A stretch of 64,000 bases of DNA. It comes from Planctomycetia bacterium. GTDB lineage: Bacteria; Planctomycetota; Planctomycetia; Pirellulales; PNKZ01. Made by a program: the position numbers and the translations under genes. The notes beneath the pieces are model-generated. The model was not told where the DNA came from and searched no databases. It worked only from the letters and a program-made list of their open reading frames with translations. Below are positions 16,961 through 25,619 of the stretch, one piece after another. The DNA lies in NCBI GenBank assembly GCA_021413845.1, contig JAIOPP010000118.1:1-64000 (forward strand), given 5' to 3'. The stretch's first letter is position 1. Each line of letters opens with the position of its first letter.

Positions 16961-17452
16961 TCAAATCAAGATCGGCTTGCCGAGTTGACGCCGCACGACG
17001 GCGAATTGTCCGGCGTGCATCATCGCGTGCGTGGCGATCAGCGTGAACATGTGGCCGACGGTCGGAAAGAACGACCGCATCCACTCCGGACTCGGCGCAT
17101 CGAATTGCTCGACCGGCATTTCCTGAAGCGCTTTCGTCAAGGCGGCGTCCGCCTTCGCGATCAGGTCGAGATACTCTTGCTTCGTGCGGAACTTCGCGGC
17201 ATCGTCGCAGCCGCACTTATCTTTCGCGTGCGCTTCGGCGAAGCCGGCGGGAAGCTCGAAGCTTTTGCCCGGGCACGCGCCGTCGATCAGCTGCGCATCG
17301 GAGCTGATCAGATGGCCGAGTTGCCAAGCGAGATGGTTGCAGCCCGGCGTGGGGCGCAGCATCAGGTCGGCATCCTCCAGATCGCTGAGGTACTTCGTGA
17401 GCACCATCGAGCTCATCCCTCGCGTCGAGAGAATCGAATCTTTAACGTCCAT
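16961..17452 (-). CDS. DinB-superfamily protein
   Basis: A 163-residue four-helix protein. HLAWQLGHL near residue 40 and THAMMHAGQ near residue 140 place the three metal-binding histidines of the DinB fold. Members include bacillithiol and mycothiol S-transferases, but most are uncharacterised. A cluster KDKCGCDDAAKF is unusual. It lies 41 bases upstream of the lactonase-like gene and 43 bases after fucU, so it is probably in the same transcript. Its role in sugar metabolism is inferred only from position. Confidence 0.8.
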   Translation of the reverse strand: MDVKDSILSTRGMSSMVLTKYLSDLEDADLMLRPTPGCNHLAWQLGHLISSDAQLIDGACPGKSFELPAGFAEAHAKDKCGCDDAAKFRTKQEYLDLIAKADAALTKALQEMPVEQFDAPSPEWMRSFFPTVGHMFTLIATHAMMHAGQFAVVRRQLGKPILI

Positions 17453-17495
17453 GAAATCGCCTTCCTAAAAATTAGGGTTGGAAACTCCGTCGCAC

Positions 17496-17942
17496 TCACT
17501 CCATCCGCACGCCGATCGACAACAACAAATTCGCGAAGCGTTGCATATCGCCGGTTTGCACGGTGAGCACGTGGTCGGGGGTCGTGACGTGTTCGTAAAA
17601 ATCCCACTTCTTGATCGGCTCGAGTTGCAGATCCATGCCGGCTTTCTTCAAGACCGCGCGGTATTCGTCCCACACCGGAGGATCGCCGCCGAGCGTGTAG
17701 GGATCGCTCTCTTCGTACATCATCGTGTTCACGCAATCGATCGGCACCGCCGAAAGAATCGCCTCGAGCACCTGCGCACAACTCACGATTCCCGGCGCGA
17801 GATTCAGGCAGACGATTTCGGCGTTCGGCCCCTTCTTGCTCGACGACGGATAGTGCCCGTCGGCGATCAGAATCTTGGCATGGTGTCCGGCCCGGCCGAG
17901 GATGTCGTTGAGTTGAGGATGGATCAGCGAGTGTTTCAACAT
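17496..17942 (-). CDS. fucU: RbsD/FucU-type sugar mutarotase
   Basis: A 148-residue member of the RbsD/FucU family. The N-terminal LGRAGHHAKILIADGHYP carries the conserved histidine and aspartate of the mutarotase active site. The protein size and DPYTLGGDPPVWDEYRAVL fit FucU, which interconverts alpha and beta L-fucose. Next to a fuconolactonase-like gene, an L-fucose (or related sugar) oxidative pathway is likely. It is first in the minus-strand cluster. Confidence 0.85.
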   Translation of the reverse strand: MLKHSLIHPQLNDILGRAGHHAKILIADGHYPSSSKKGPNAEIVCLNLAPGIVSCAQVLEAILSAVPIDCVNTMMYEESDPYTLGGDPPVWDEYRAVLKKAGMDLQLEPIKKWDFYEHVTTPDHVLTVQTGDMQRFANLLLSIGVRME

Positions 17943-18148
17943 GGTGGATTTAGGGTCGGGTTGGAGCGTCGATGTTCAGGCCCGGCGGCGGCGACAAGGG
18001 TGAAAGAACGCAAATCATCCCGTAATCCTCGCAGCCGGGCAAGGGTCGGGCCCGGGGGAAGCCGACGGCACTCCATTTGCTTACTTTTCCGTGACGATAA
18101 CCGCTACTTGATGCTCGCCAACGACATTCTCTTCGGAAAGGTACTTCG

Positions 18149-18667
18149 GTGACCACGACCCCTTCGCGCGATGCTGCGATTCGACGCGTCCACGACCTCA
18201 TCAAAAATATCAACATCGCGATGCTCACGACGAGCCGCCCGGACGGCACCTTGCATAGCCGGCCGATGGCGACGCAGCAAACGAAGTTCGATGGCGAGCT
18301 TTGGTTCTTCACCGCGGAAGATTCGCTCAAAGTGGATGAAACCGAAGAGCGGCCGGCCGTGAACGTCAGCTATTCCGACGCCGCACACAATCGCTACGTC
18401 TCGGTGTCGGGCCGTGGCGTGTTGGTAAAAGATCGGAAGATGGCCGAGGAACTTTGGAACCCGCTCTACAAGGCTTGGTTTCCCCAAGGACTCGACGATC
18501 CGCAACTCGCGCTGCTGCGCGTCGATGTGGAAGAAGCCGAGTATTGGGACGCCCCTTCGAGCACGATGGTGCAAGTCGTCGGGTTCGTGAAAGCGATTCT
18601 CACGGGCAAGCAATACGCACCCGGCGAACACGCCACGATTTCGATGAGCCCTGCGCCGACCATGTAA
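18149..18667 (+). CDS. Pyridoxamine 5'-phosphate oxidase-family (stress protein 26-like)
   Basis: A 172-residue split-barrel flavin-binding protein. AMLTTSRPDGTLHSRPM and GELWFFTAEDSLKVDE are typical of the general stress protein 26 group, which binds FMN or F420. The start is GTG at 18149 with GGAAAGG upstream. It stands alone on the plus strand, with a strong stem-loop after it. A role in general stress is likely; the true substrate is unknown. Confidence 0.85.
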   Translation: MTTTPSRDAAIRRVHDLIKNINIAMLTTSRPDGTLHSRPMATQQTKFDGELWFFTAEDSLKVDETEERPAVNVSYSDAAHNRYVSVSGRGVLVKDRKMAEELWNPLYKAWFPQGLDDPQLALLRVDVEEAEYWDAPSSTMVQVVGFVKAILTGKQYAPGEHATISMSPAPTM

Positions 18668-18682
18668 AAGCAGCTCATCACG

Positions 18683-18719
18683 TCGGGCTCGGCGGGGATT
18701 TTATTTCCGCCGAGCCCGA
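18683..18719 (+). terminator. Strong stem-loop after the PNPOx-like gene
   Basis: A perfect 13-bp stem TCGGGCTCGGCGG/CCGCCGAGCCCGA with an 11-base A/T-rich loop lies 15 bases after the stop. A U-tract is lacking. It is probably a terminator or mRNA-end stabiliser. Confidence 0.6.
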
Positions 18720-18810
18720 TGGTATGCTGGCCTCACCGCCGGTAGCCGCTACGGGCACGTCTCGCGTTCGACGAGACGTTGCCGCGGCGCGACGGCTTGA
18801 GGAACATCGC

Positions 18811-19878
18811 ATGCCCCGCCTCGTCCATTTGCGTTCGCTGTGGTTCGCCGTATTTTCGACGATCGCTTTCCTTGCCGACGGCCGGGCGCAAGGCGCCGAC
18901 CAGCCGCGCACGCTCGATATCTATTGGGTCGACGTCGAAGGAGGAGCCGCCACGCTGATCGTCACGCCGGCCGGCGAATCGATCTTGATCGACGCCGGCA
19001 ATCCCGGCCGCCGCGATGCCGATCGGATCTTTCATGTCGCCGTCGATGTGGCGAAGTTGAAGAAGATCGACCACCTTATCACCACGCACTTCCACGTCGA
19101 CCATTTCGGCGGCGCAGCGCAACTGGCTTCGGTGTTGCCGATCGGCGAAGTTCACGACAACGGCCAATTCGAAGGGCTGCGCGACAAGCCCTCGCCGGAG
19201 TATCTTGCGTTTAAGGCCGATAAGCGCTCGGTCGTGTCGCCCGGCGACGTCTACACGCTGAAGCCGCTCGGCGAAGGGGCGACATCGCTCAAGCTGCAGT
19301 GTCTCGGAGCTCGGCAGAAGTTCATCGCCGTCGGCGATACGAAAACCGGCGGAAAGTCGGAGCCCAACGACTGCTGTGCCGCGAACCAAGTGAAGCCGGT
19401 CGACAATTCCGACAACGCCAACAGTGTGGTGACGTTATTGCAGTTCGGCGATTTCGATTTCCTCAACACGGGCGATCTCACTTGGAATCGAGAGTTCGAT
19501 CTGGTCTGCCCGATCAATCGCGTGGGGGTCGTCGACGTGTTTCAAGTGAGCCATCACGGGCTCGACGTGAGCAACAACCCGGTGTTGATCAAGTCGATTT
19601 CGCCGCGCGTGGCAATCGTCAACAACGGCACCACGAAAGGGTGCGGGCCGCTGATGTTCGCGGCGCTCAAAGAGACGCCTTCGATCGAGGCAATCTACCA
19701 AGTGCATAAGAACCTGCGACCCGACGGCACGACGAACAACGCTCCCGATGAATTCATTGCGAACAAAGAAGCGGAGTGCAAAGGAGAGCACTTGAAGCTC
19801 TCGGTCGCGCCAGACGGAAAGTCGTACACCGTGAGCGTAGCCTCGACCGGGCACTCGAAGACGTACGCGAGTAAATAA
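18811..19878 (+). CDS. Secreted metallo-beta-lactamase-fold hydrolase
   Basis: A 355-residue MBL-fold protein. The start at 18811 has GAGGA upstream and gives a signal peptide (LWFAVFSTIAFLADGRAQG). The zinc motif THFHVDHFGG is complete. NTGDLTW and VSHHGLDVSNN supply the later aspartate and histidine. The arrangement resembles the ComEC-type/competence-like subgroup. It is probably exported. The substrate is unknown. Confidence 0.85.
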   Translation: MPRLVHLRSLWFAVFSTIAFLADGRAQGADQPRTLDIYWVDVEGGAATLIVTPAGESILIDAGNPGRRDADRIFHVAVDVAKLKKIDHLITTHFHVDHFGGAAQLASVLPIGEVHDNGQFEGLRDKPSPEYLAFKADKRSVVSPGDVYTLKPLGEGATSLKLQCLGARQKFIAVGDTKTGGKSEPNDCCAANQVKPVDNSDNANSVVTLLQFGDFDFLNTGDLTWNREFDLVCPINRVGVVDVFQVSHHGLDVSNNPVLIKSISPRVAIVNNGTTKGCGPLMFAALKETPSIEAIYQVHKNLRPDGTTNNAPDEFIANKEAECKGEHLKLSVAPDGKSYTVSVASTGHSKTYASK

Positions 19879-19882
19879 GAGA

Positions 19883-19975
19883 AGGGGTCGGGGGTGAGAG
19901 GTCGGTGGTCAGGACGGATGGCTCAAGGCCGCTTCCTTTCCGACCCCTGATCCCCGACCCCCGACCCCTGTTCCC
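19883..19975. repeat. G-rich/C-rich opposing heptad arrays
   Basis: Heptads of the GGGGTCG type (19883-19912) face C-rich CGACCCC-type units (19938-19975). A perfect 13-bp inverted pair (AGGGGTCGGGGGT at 19883 and its complement at 19957) gives a strong stem. It lies between convergent genes, so it could end both transcripts. Confidence 0.75.
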
Positions 19976-20521
19976 TCACTTCGGTCGCACGGTCGCGGCC
20001 CAAGCCATGAGCAGCTTTCGCTCCTCTTCGTTCTGGGCCACCGACCAGACCGTGTAGCCTTGATCGGTGAAGAAGATCCGCGCGTCGACGTATAAAAACG
20101 CCCCGTCTTTTTGCAGCTTGAGGCGCAGGTCGAGCTTTTGGTCGGGATCGAGCGTCCGGCTGTCCGGGTGCTCGATCTCGACGGTGCGATAGCCTTTCTT
20201 CGTGAACAGGCCGTGGATGCCGTTCACGTAGGTCTTGAAGGCCGCGACCTTTTGATCTTTGCCGATCAGTTTTTGTTTTTCGACGGTAATCGACACGCGC
20301 GACTTGTTCGCCGGCGTGGTGAGCAAGATCAACGTGCTGCCGGATGGGCCTGCGTTTTCGAAATCGCGCCGTTGGGCTTCGTAGCCTTTCGGAACCGGCG
20401 CGCACGAGACCATCTCGAACAGCACGACCCGCTCTTCTTCGGCTGCGCCGACGCGCGGCGCAACCGTGAAGATCGTCGTAAGGATCGTCGCGGCGAGCAA
20501 GCCGGCCACGCGCACGAGCAT
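19976..20521 (-). CDS. Hypothetical exported protein
   Basis: A 181-residue protein. The ATG at 20521 yields a typical signal peptide (VRVAGLLAATILTTIFTV, cleavage near GAA). The mature part is a mixed alpha/beta domain with VVLFEMVSCAPVP and IFFTDQGYTVWSVAQNEEE. No family was recognised. It begins 32 bases downstream of the FAH-family gene, so the two are probably one transcript. The longer in-frame extension upstream is not coding. Confidence 0.65.
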   Translation of the reverse strand: MLVRVAGLLAATILTTIFTVAPRVGAAEEERVVLFEMVSCAPVPKGYEAQRRDFENAGPSGSTLILLTTPANKSRVSITVEKQKLIGKDQKVAAFKTYVNGIHGLFTKKGYRTVEIEHPDSRTLDPDQKLDLRLKLQKDGAFLYVDARIFFTDQGYTVWSVAQNEEERKLLMAWAATVRPK

Positions 20522-20553
20522 AACGAAGTTCCTTGTGTTTCTCCGGCGCGTGC

Positions 20554-21513
20554 CTATTCGGCCACGACCGGCGAGACGAGCGTGCCGATTCCGGCGATGC
20601 CGGCCTTGAGCGTGTCGCCCGGCTTGAGGAACGTGCCCGTAGCGCTGCCGACGCCGGCCGGCGTGCCGGTGCTGATGATGTCGCCCGGCTCCAGCGTCAC
20701 GATGTTCGAGATGAACGCGATCACCGCGGCGACCGGAAAGATCTGCGCCTTCGTCGAGGAGTTTTGCTTCACTTGATCGTTGAGCAGTAGCTTCATCTCC
20801 AAAGCTTGCGGATCGGGGATGGCGTCGGCGCTCGTGATGCAAGGACCGATCGGGCAGAACGAATCGTGCCACTTGCCGTGCAGCCAATCGAAGAACGCAT
20901 CCTTATCGCGCTTCTTGCGCGCTTCGTTCGGGCGGAACTTGCGGTTGCTGATGTCGTTGACGACGGTGTAGCCGGCGACGACGCTCAAGGCATCGCTCTC
21001 GGCGATCCCTTTGCAACGCGTGCCGATGACGACGGCGAGCTCGAGCTCCCAATCGATCGCACCGGGCGACACTTTCGGAATGACGACGGCCTTGCCGGGA
21101 TCGACGAGCGTCGTCGTCGGCGGCTTCATGAAGACGTACGGGAAGGTTTCGGCGCGCTCCGTTGCGAGGCCGCCCCCTTCTTGAATGTGTTCGTTGTAGT
21201 TGCCGGCCAACAGAAAGAGCTTATTCGGATTCGGAATCGGCACATGCAGCTGCACGCTCGCCGTCGCGATCGCGGCTTCGGCAGGAAGCTTGCCGTCGTT
21301 CCGTTCGACCCATTGGCTGAGCTTCGAGGCCGCAGCGAAACCTTTCCCCTTCGGCGGGAGGAAGTCGAGCAAGTCGTCGCTCTTCAGAAGGCCGAGCTTC
21401 TCATGCGTCGCGGCTTCGTAAGCGGCGGCGCCTGCCGCGAGCGGCACGATCGACTGTTCGCCGTAGAGCCCGAGTTGCAATTTTCCTTGGTGCGTGAAGC
21501 GACACAGGCGCAT
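20554..21513 (-). CDS. Fumarylacetoacetate hydrolase (FAH) family protein
   Basis: A 319-residue FAH-family enzyme. Its start at 21513 gives MRLCRFTHQGKLQLG, the usual small N-terminal domain. DWELELAVVIG supplies metal-binding acidic residues, and SNIVTLEPGDIISTGTPAGVG is the signature C-terminal segment. Members split or isomerise beta-diketones and 2-oxo-hydroxy acids, including 2-keto-3-deoxy-L-fuconate. That would fit the fucose-like genes about 3 kb away, but it is speculative. Confidence 0.88.
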   Translation of the reverse strand: MRLCRFTHQGKLQLGLYGEQSIVPLAAGAAAYEAATHEKLGLLKSDDLLDFLPPKGKGFAAASKLSQWVERNDGKLPAEAAIATASVQLHVPIPNPNKLFLLAGNYNEHIQEGGGLATERAETFPYVFMKPPTTTLVDPGKAVVIPKVSPGAIDWELELAVVIGTRCKGIAESDALSVVAGYTVVNDISNRKFRPNEARKKRDKDAFFDWLHGKWHDSFCPIGPCITSADAIPDPQALEMKLLLNDQVKQNSSTKAQIFPVAAVIAFISNIVTLEPGDIISTGTPAGVGSATGTFLKPGDTLKAGIAGIGTLVSPVVAE

Positions 21514-21626
21514 GGCGAATTCTCCGAGGGCGGGTCGTGAGAGGGGAAGCAAAGGCGGGGAACGAACCGTATAGCTTCGCCGACGCGCCGCGAAAGTCAA
21601 GCAGCCGCGATGAATGCCAACGGCGA

Positions 21627-22394
21627 CTAGCCTTTAGGCCCGTTGCGCCATTCTTTCCAGACCAATTGCGGAAACACTACGGCATCGCGCGCGTAGCGTT
21701 TGAAGAGTCGCCGCGGTTGGCCGGCGAGCCGATGCAGCCATTCGAGATTCAGTTTTTGCATCCAGAGCGGGGCCCGCGATTGCTCGCCGGCGAGAAAGTC
21801 GATCGTCGCCCCGATGCAGAGCGCCGTCTTCGCGTTGAGGCGGTCGTAGTGAGCCGCGATCCAATGCTCTTGCTTCGGCGCTCCGAAGCCGAGCACCAAC
21901 ACATCGGGCGCCGCGGCATTGATTCGCGCGACGATCCGTTCGTTCTCGAGCGTGTCGTTCTGAAACCCGAGCGGCGGGCTGTACGTGCCGACGACCACGG
22001 CATTCGGCCAACGCTTTGCGATGTTCACCGCGGCCCGATCGGCAACTCCCGGCGCAGCGCCGAGCAAGTAGATGCTCATGGGCCGCTCAACCGTCGCCGA
22101 CGCGAAGAGCGCCGGCGCAAGATCGCTACCGGCGACCCGTTCCGGCAACGGACGCTTCAACAACCGCGAAGCCAGCACGACCGGAAAGCCATCGGCAAGA
22201 ACCAGCGAAGCGTGCTTGTAGGCTGCTTGAAGACGAACATCGTCGCGCAACATCACGGCATGATCGACGTTCGGTGTCACGACGTAGCGGCAAGTGCCCG
22301 AGCCTTCCTCGATCCAATTCCACACTTGCGCCACGGCTTCGGGCATCCGAAGCGGGTCGATGTGCATTCCGAAAAGTTCTACGGTGGAGGGCAT
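21627..22394 (-). CDS. WecG/TagA/CpsF-family glycosyltransferase
   Basis: A 255-residue GT26 protein. VTPNVDHAVMLRDD, LADGFPVVLASRL and the late VLVLGFGAPKQEHWIA are the hallmarks of WecG/TagA enzymes, which add N-acetylmannosamine or its uronic acid to a lipid-linked acceptor. The C-terminal Arg-rich tail (LAGQPRRLFKRYA) may attach to the membrane. It is the last gene of the minus-strand exopolysaccharide operon. Confidence 0.93.
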   Translation of the reverse strand: MPSTVELFGMHIDPLRMPEAVAQVWNWIEEGSGTCRYVVTPNVDHAVMLRDDVRLQAAYKHASLVLADGFPVVLASRLLKRPLPERVAGSDLAPALFASATVERPMSIYLLGAAPGVADRAAVNIAKRWPNAVVVGTYSPPLGFQNDTLENERIVARINAAAPDVLVLGFGAPKQEHWIAAHYDRLNAKTALCIGATIDFLAGEQSRAPLWMQKLNLEWLHRLAGQPRRLFKRYARDAVVFPQLVWKEWRNGPKG

Positions 22395-22401
22395 GGCGAA
22401 T

Positions 22402-22450
22402 AGGGGTCGGGGGTCAGGGGTCGGGGGTCAGTGAGCAGAGTTCAGTTGAG
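22402..22450. repeat. Seven in-phase G-rich heptads
   Basis: Seven consecutive 7-base units run without a slip, alternating AGGGGTC and GGGGGTC and then drifting to AGTGAGC, AGAGTTC and AGTTGAG. The array ends 2 bases from the GT4 stop and lies between two co-directional glycan genes. There is no opposing arm. Confidence 0.75.
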
Positions 22451-22452
22451 CG

Positions 22453-23655
22453 CTAGGCTTGTTGCTTGGTTGGCCGTTTGCAGGTTGCGAGGACTTGTCG
22501 ATAGACGTTCGCGACTCCTTCCGCCATGCTGCGGTCGGAAAAGCTTTCCGCTTGGCGGGCGTGGGCCGAGCTGCGGAGTTGTTGCCAATCGATCGAGCCG
22601 TCGATCACGCTCGAGATCCGCTCGGCGAGCGAACGGGCATCTCCCGGCTCGGCGATGAGGCCGTCGACATCGGCCCGCAACGCTTCGGGAATTCCTTCGA
22701 CACGCGTGCCGATGACCGGAACTCCGTACGACATCGCTTCCAGTACGACCATCGGCAACCCTTCGCCGAACAGGCTCGGCAACACGAAGAGATCCATCGC
22801 CGCGAACTCCGCGGCCACGTCGCCGCGAAAGCCGCGCCATTCGATTTGTTCGCCGAGGCCGAGCCGCGCAACTTGCGCATGGATCGACCGTTCATATGCT
22901 GAGGTCTCGAAACGCCCGACGGCGCGGAGACGGATATCGATCCCTTCTCGCTTCAAGAGCGAAACGGCGTCGAGCAACACTTCCAATCCCTTACGCGGAC
23001 GAAACAACGCGACGCAGCCGATCGTCCACGTGCCGACGGGAGTCGCTCGCGCCGCGAGCGGGCCGGCGAGCGGAACGCCGTTGTGCACGACATGAATCCG
23101 CTCGGCGGGGATGCCATGCTTGGCGCCGTAAGCAGCCAAGCTCTTCGACACCGCGATCGCGCCTGCAACGTGCGACGTGCTGCGACGCTCGACGACCGTG
23201 TTGAACCAATTGCGCAGCGAGTGCGTGGAGTCGTCCGACGTCGGGCTATGCAGATGATGCACCATCGGCAAACCGGTCAGCCAGGCGGTGGCGCGGCCGA
23301 CCATCGCCGAGCGAACGGTGTGCGTATGGATCAATGCGCAGTTTTCGCGGCGCGCAATCTCGGCCAACGCGCGCGCCGGGCGAAGATCGAACTTGCCGCG
23401 CATCGGAGTTTCATACAGCGGCGCCCCTTGGTTGCGACGACGGAGCGGGAACTGATCCGGTTTAACCGCTGCGAACACGGTCTCGAAGCCGAATTCCGGC
23501 AACGACGCGGCGAGCAGATCTTGCACGCGTTCGGCTCCGGCATAATGCTCGCCGTTGACGATTTGCAAGACTCGGACCTTGCGGCGCGGTTCGGAACTTT
23601 CCGACTCGGACGGCGGACCGACGATGTCGGCGTCGAGGAGTGCGAGGTTCGGCAT
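22453..23655 (-). CDS. GT4-family glycosyltransferase
   Basis: A 400-residue GT-B enzyme. The N-terminal domain starts VRVLQIVNGEHYAGAERV. The C-terminal domain has FRPRKGLEVLLDA and the EX7E-like region DLFVLPSLFGEGLPMVVLEAM. It probably adds a hexose to a growing repeat unit in the cytoplasm. An ATG at 23655 is preferred over a TTG at 23691, which lacks a ribosome site. It lies between the wecG-like and Wzz-like genes in one operon. Confidence 0.9.
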   Translation of the reverse strand: MPNLALLDADIVGPPSESESSEPRRKVRVLQIVNGEHYAGAERVQDLLAASLPEFGFETVFAAVKPDQFPLRRRNQGAPLYETPMRGKFDLRPARALAEIARRENCALIHTHTVRSAMVGRATAWLTGLPMVHHLHSPTSDDSTHSLRNWFNTVVERRSTSHVAGAIAVSKSLAAYGAKHGIPAERIHVVHNGVPLAGPLAARATPVGTWTIGCVALFRPRKGLEVLLDAVSLLKREGIDIRLRAVGRFETSAYERSIHAQVARLGLGEQIEWRGFRGDVAAEFAAMDLFVLPSLFGEGLPMVVLEAMSYGVPVIGTRVEGIPEALRADVDGLIAEPGDARSLAERISSVIDGSIDWQQLRSSAHARQAESFSDRSMAEGVANVYRQVLATCKRPTKQQA

Positions 23656-23715
23656 GAGCGTGCTTTCGAGACGTAATGAGGAGCGAGCCAATTCGAATAT
23701 CGAAACGAGCGGGAA

Positions 23716-25227
23716 CTAAACCGCCGACGTAATGAGCGGCGCACGCTCGGTCGTTCGCGCATTCGCCGGCCGCGTGTTCTCCGGTCGAGCAGTTCGCAAG
23801 TCGCTCGACGAGTAAGCGGCGGCGGGCGCTGCGGAAACCGGTTGTGCATCAGCCTGCGAGGGTTGCGCTTGCGTCGTCGTGGCGGAACCGTCGGGAAGGC
23901 GGGTCGTCAGCAGGAGGCAACCGATGCCGAACATGAGTCCGCCGCCGATGCCGATGCCGAGCAACGTCGTTTTGCCGGGTCCGATCGGCTTCGTTCCGGC
24001 GTCGGCTTTGTCGAGGCGCGTCAGGAGGTTCGAGGCGGCGCCGCCGGCCTGCGCGGCCCGCGCGTCGACGAGTTGCCGCTCCGATTGTTCCGCTTGCCGA
24101 GTTCGATACTGCATCTGGGAATTCAGCGAAGAATATTCGGCACGCGACGAGGCGAGGCGATCAAGCCGCCCTCGGGCCGCGGCGGCTTTCTGACGTCGAT
24201 CGGCGACGAGTTCGTGAGCGACGTCGAGTTCGCCGGCTACGCCTTGCGCGGCGGCCGCGAGCTCGGCATGCAGGTGTCGGCGCACTTCTTCCTGAGCATC
24301 GAGCGAGGCCCGAACTTCGGGATGCTCGTGCGAGCGGCTGCCGAGCAACAGACTCGTGCGGAGTTGCGCGTCGATCAACCCTTCTTTAAGCCGGCGCAAA
24401 GCGGGTTGCGATTCGAGCAGGCGGTTCGGCGTGGCGAGCAAGCGCGACGAATCGGCTTGCGCGGCGCTGAGCAAGTTGTGCAGTTCTTGGTTATTGCGCT
24501 CGGCGTTCTCGGCTTGGCGCAACTCGCTTTCGAGCTCGACGACCAGCTTGCGCAGATCGCTGTCGCCGGAACCAAGTTGTTCGAGGTTGCGCAACTCGGC
24601 GAGGTCGCCGCCGATGCGCGTCTCGAAAGCGCCGAGCGTCGTGACCGACTCTTGCAAGTCACGACGGGCGATATCGACCGCGACTCCCAGCTCGCGAACC
24701 ATGCTCTGAGCCTTATCGCTCCGCAGTAGTTGGAAGCGCGCGAGAAGCTCATCGGCCACGGCATCGGCCAACGCCATGGCGCGGGCCCGATCGTTATCTT
24801 TCACTTTCAAGTAGAAGACCTCGGTCGAACCGAACTCGGCCCCTTTCGGCGGCACAAGCTTCAGCGCATCGCTAAGGTCGTCGATATCGGCACCGCTCGG
24901 CCAAGCGCCGGCAGCGACCTTCGTATTCGCCGGGAGCCCGACCTTGCGCAGCGCCGCCTCGAGCACGGCGCGATTCTTAGCAAGCTCGAGCACCGTCTCT
25001 TGCACGGTCTTCATCTCCGAGAGATCGCGAAACCTGCCGGCGCCTCCTTGGTTGCCCGTCGCTTCGGCCCGGACGGTCAACGTGAGCGCCGCTTCCCAAG
25101 TTGCCGGCTTCGTGACTGCGTACAGCGAAGCGATCGCCGCGACGACGACGGCCGGCAGCGCCCAGCGCAACGGATGGCGAATGAACAGGCCGACGATATC
25201 GGAAAGTACCGGGACGGGTGCGGACAT
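23716..25227 (-). CDS. Wzz/GumC-like polysaccharide chain-length protein
   Basis: A 503-residue protein with one membrane segment near residues 22-40, a long coiled-coil periplasmic region rich in Ala/Glu/Arg (residues 70-420), and a second segment (LLGIGIGGGLMFGIGCLLL) near residue 430. This is the Wzz/GumC layout without a fused tyrosine kinase. The cytoplasmic tail after it is Ala/Thr-rich. It would control chain length or export of the polysaccharide. It is first in the minus-strand operon. Confidence 0.82.
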   Translation of the reverse strand: MSAPVPVLSDIVGLFIRHPLRWALPAVVVAAIASLYAVTKPATWEAALTLTVRAEATGNQGGAGRFRDLSEMKTVQETVLELAKNRAVLEAALRKVGLPANTKVAAGAWPSGADIDDLSDALKLVPPKGAEFGSTEVFYLKVKDNDRARAMALADAVADELLARFQLLRSDKAQSMVRELGVAVDIARRDLQESVTTLGAFETRIGGDLAELRNLEQLGSGDSDLRKLVVELESELRQAENAERNNQELHNLLSAAQADSSRLLATPNRLLESQPALRRLKEGLIDAQLRTSLLLGSRSHEHPEVRASLDAQEEVRRHLHAELAAAAQGVAGELDVAHELVADRRQKAAAARGRLDRLASSRAEYSSLNSQMQYRTRQAEQSERQLVDARAAQAGGAASNLLTRLDKADAGTKPIGPGKTTLLGIGIGGGLMFGIGCLLLTTRLPDGSATTTQAQPSQADAQPVSAAPAAAYSSSDLRTARPENTRPANARTTERAPLITSAV

Positions 25228-25619
25228 GGCAGTCTCTGCGAGGGACTTCTCAATGGGAGCGCGGTTCGGCGCGGCGAGTCGTGTGCGCGCACGGGCGCAG
25301 TGGTTCGCTATCGAAACTTAGGTCGCAAACGGGCTCGATGACGCCGGCAGAGCGCAAACCACGGTTTCGGGTCGGTTTTGAGGCGTCTTGAGGGGGGCCA
25401 TGTTGCCGAATCGCAACCGACGTCGCGGAGCGTAAACACAGGAAGGAGGTCGTGTTGCGGCGTCGAGCGTGGAACTCCACGACGGCCGGAATTCGTACCG
25501 TACTCGCTTGCGTATTGCGCCCCGTAACCGAGAGTTGCGAGAGACCGTATCGCCGGGATTTTTTTTCGTGACTGCATCCCGCGACCGAGTCGGAGAGAGC
25601 CGCTAAAGGCGGAGCGAAT
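25228..25619. promoter_or_regulatory. Divergent promoter region of the exopolysaccharide locus
   Basis: About 390 bases between divergent glycan genes with no convincing ORF. They should hold both promoters, but no clean -35/-10 pair was seen. CGGGAT (about 25556) and ATCCCG (about 25577) form a 6-bp inverted pair around a T-rich run. Confidence 0.4.

Noticed and set aside
22402-22450. CRISPR array
   Set aside because: The repeat unit is seven bases without spacers. No array of 25-40 base repeats with unique spacers is in the window, and no cas gene was seen.
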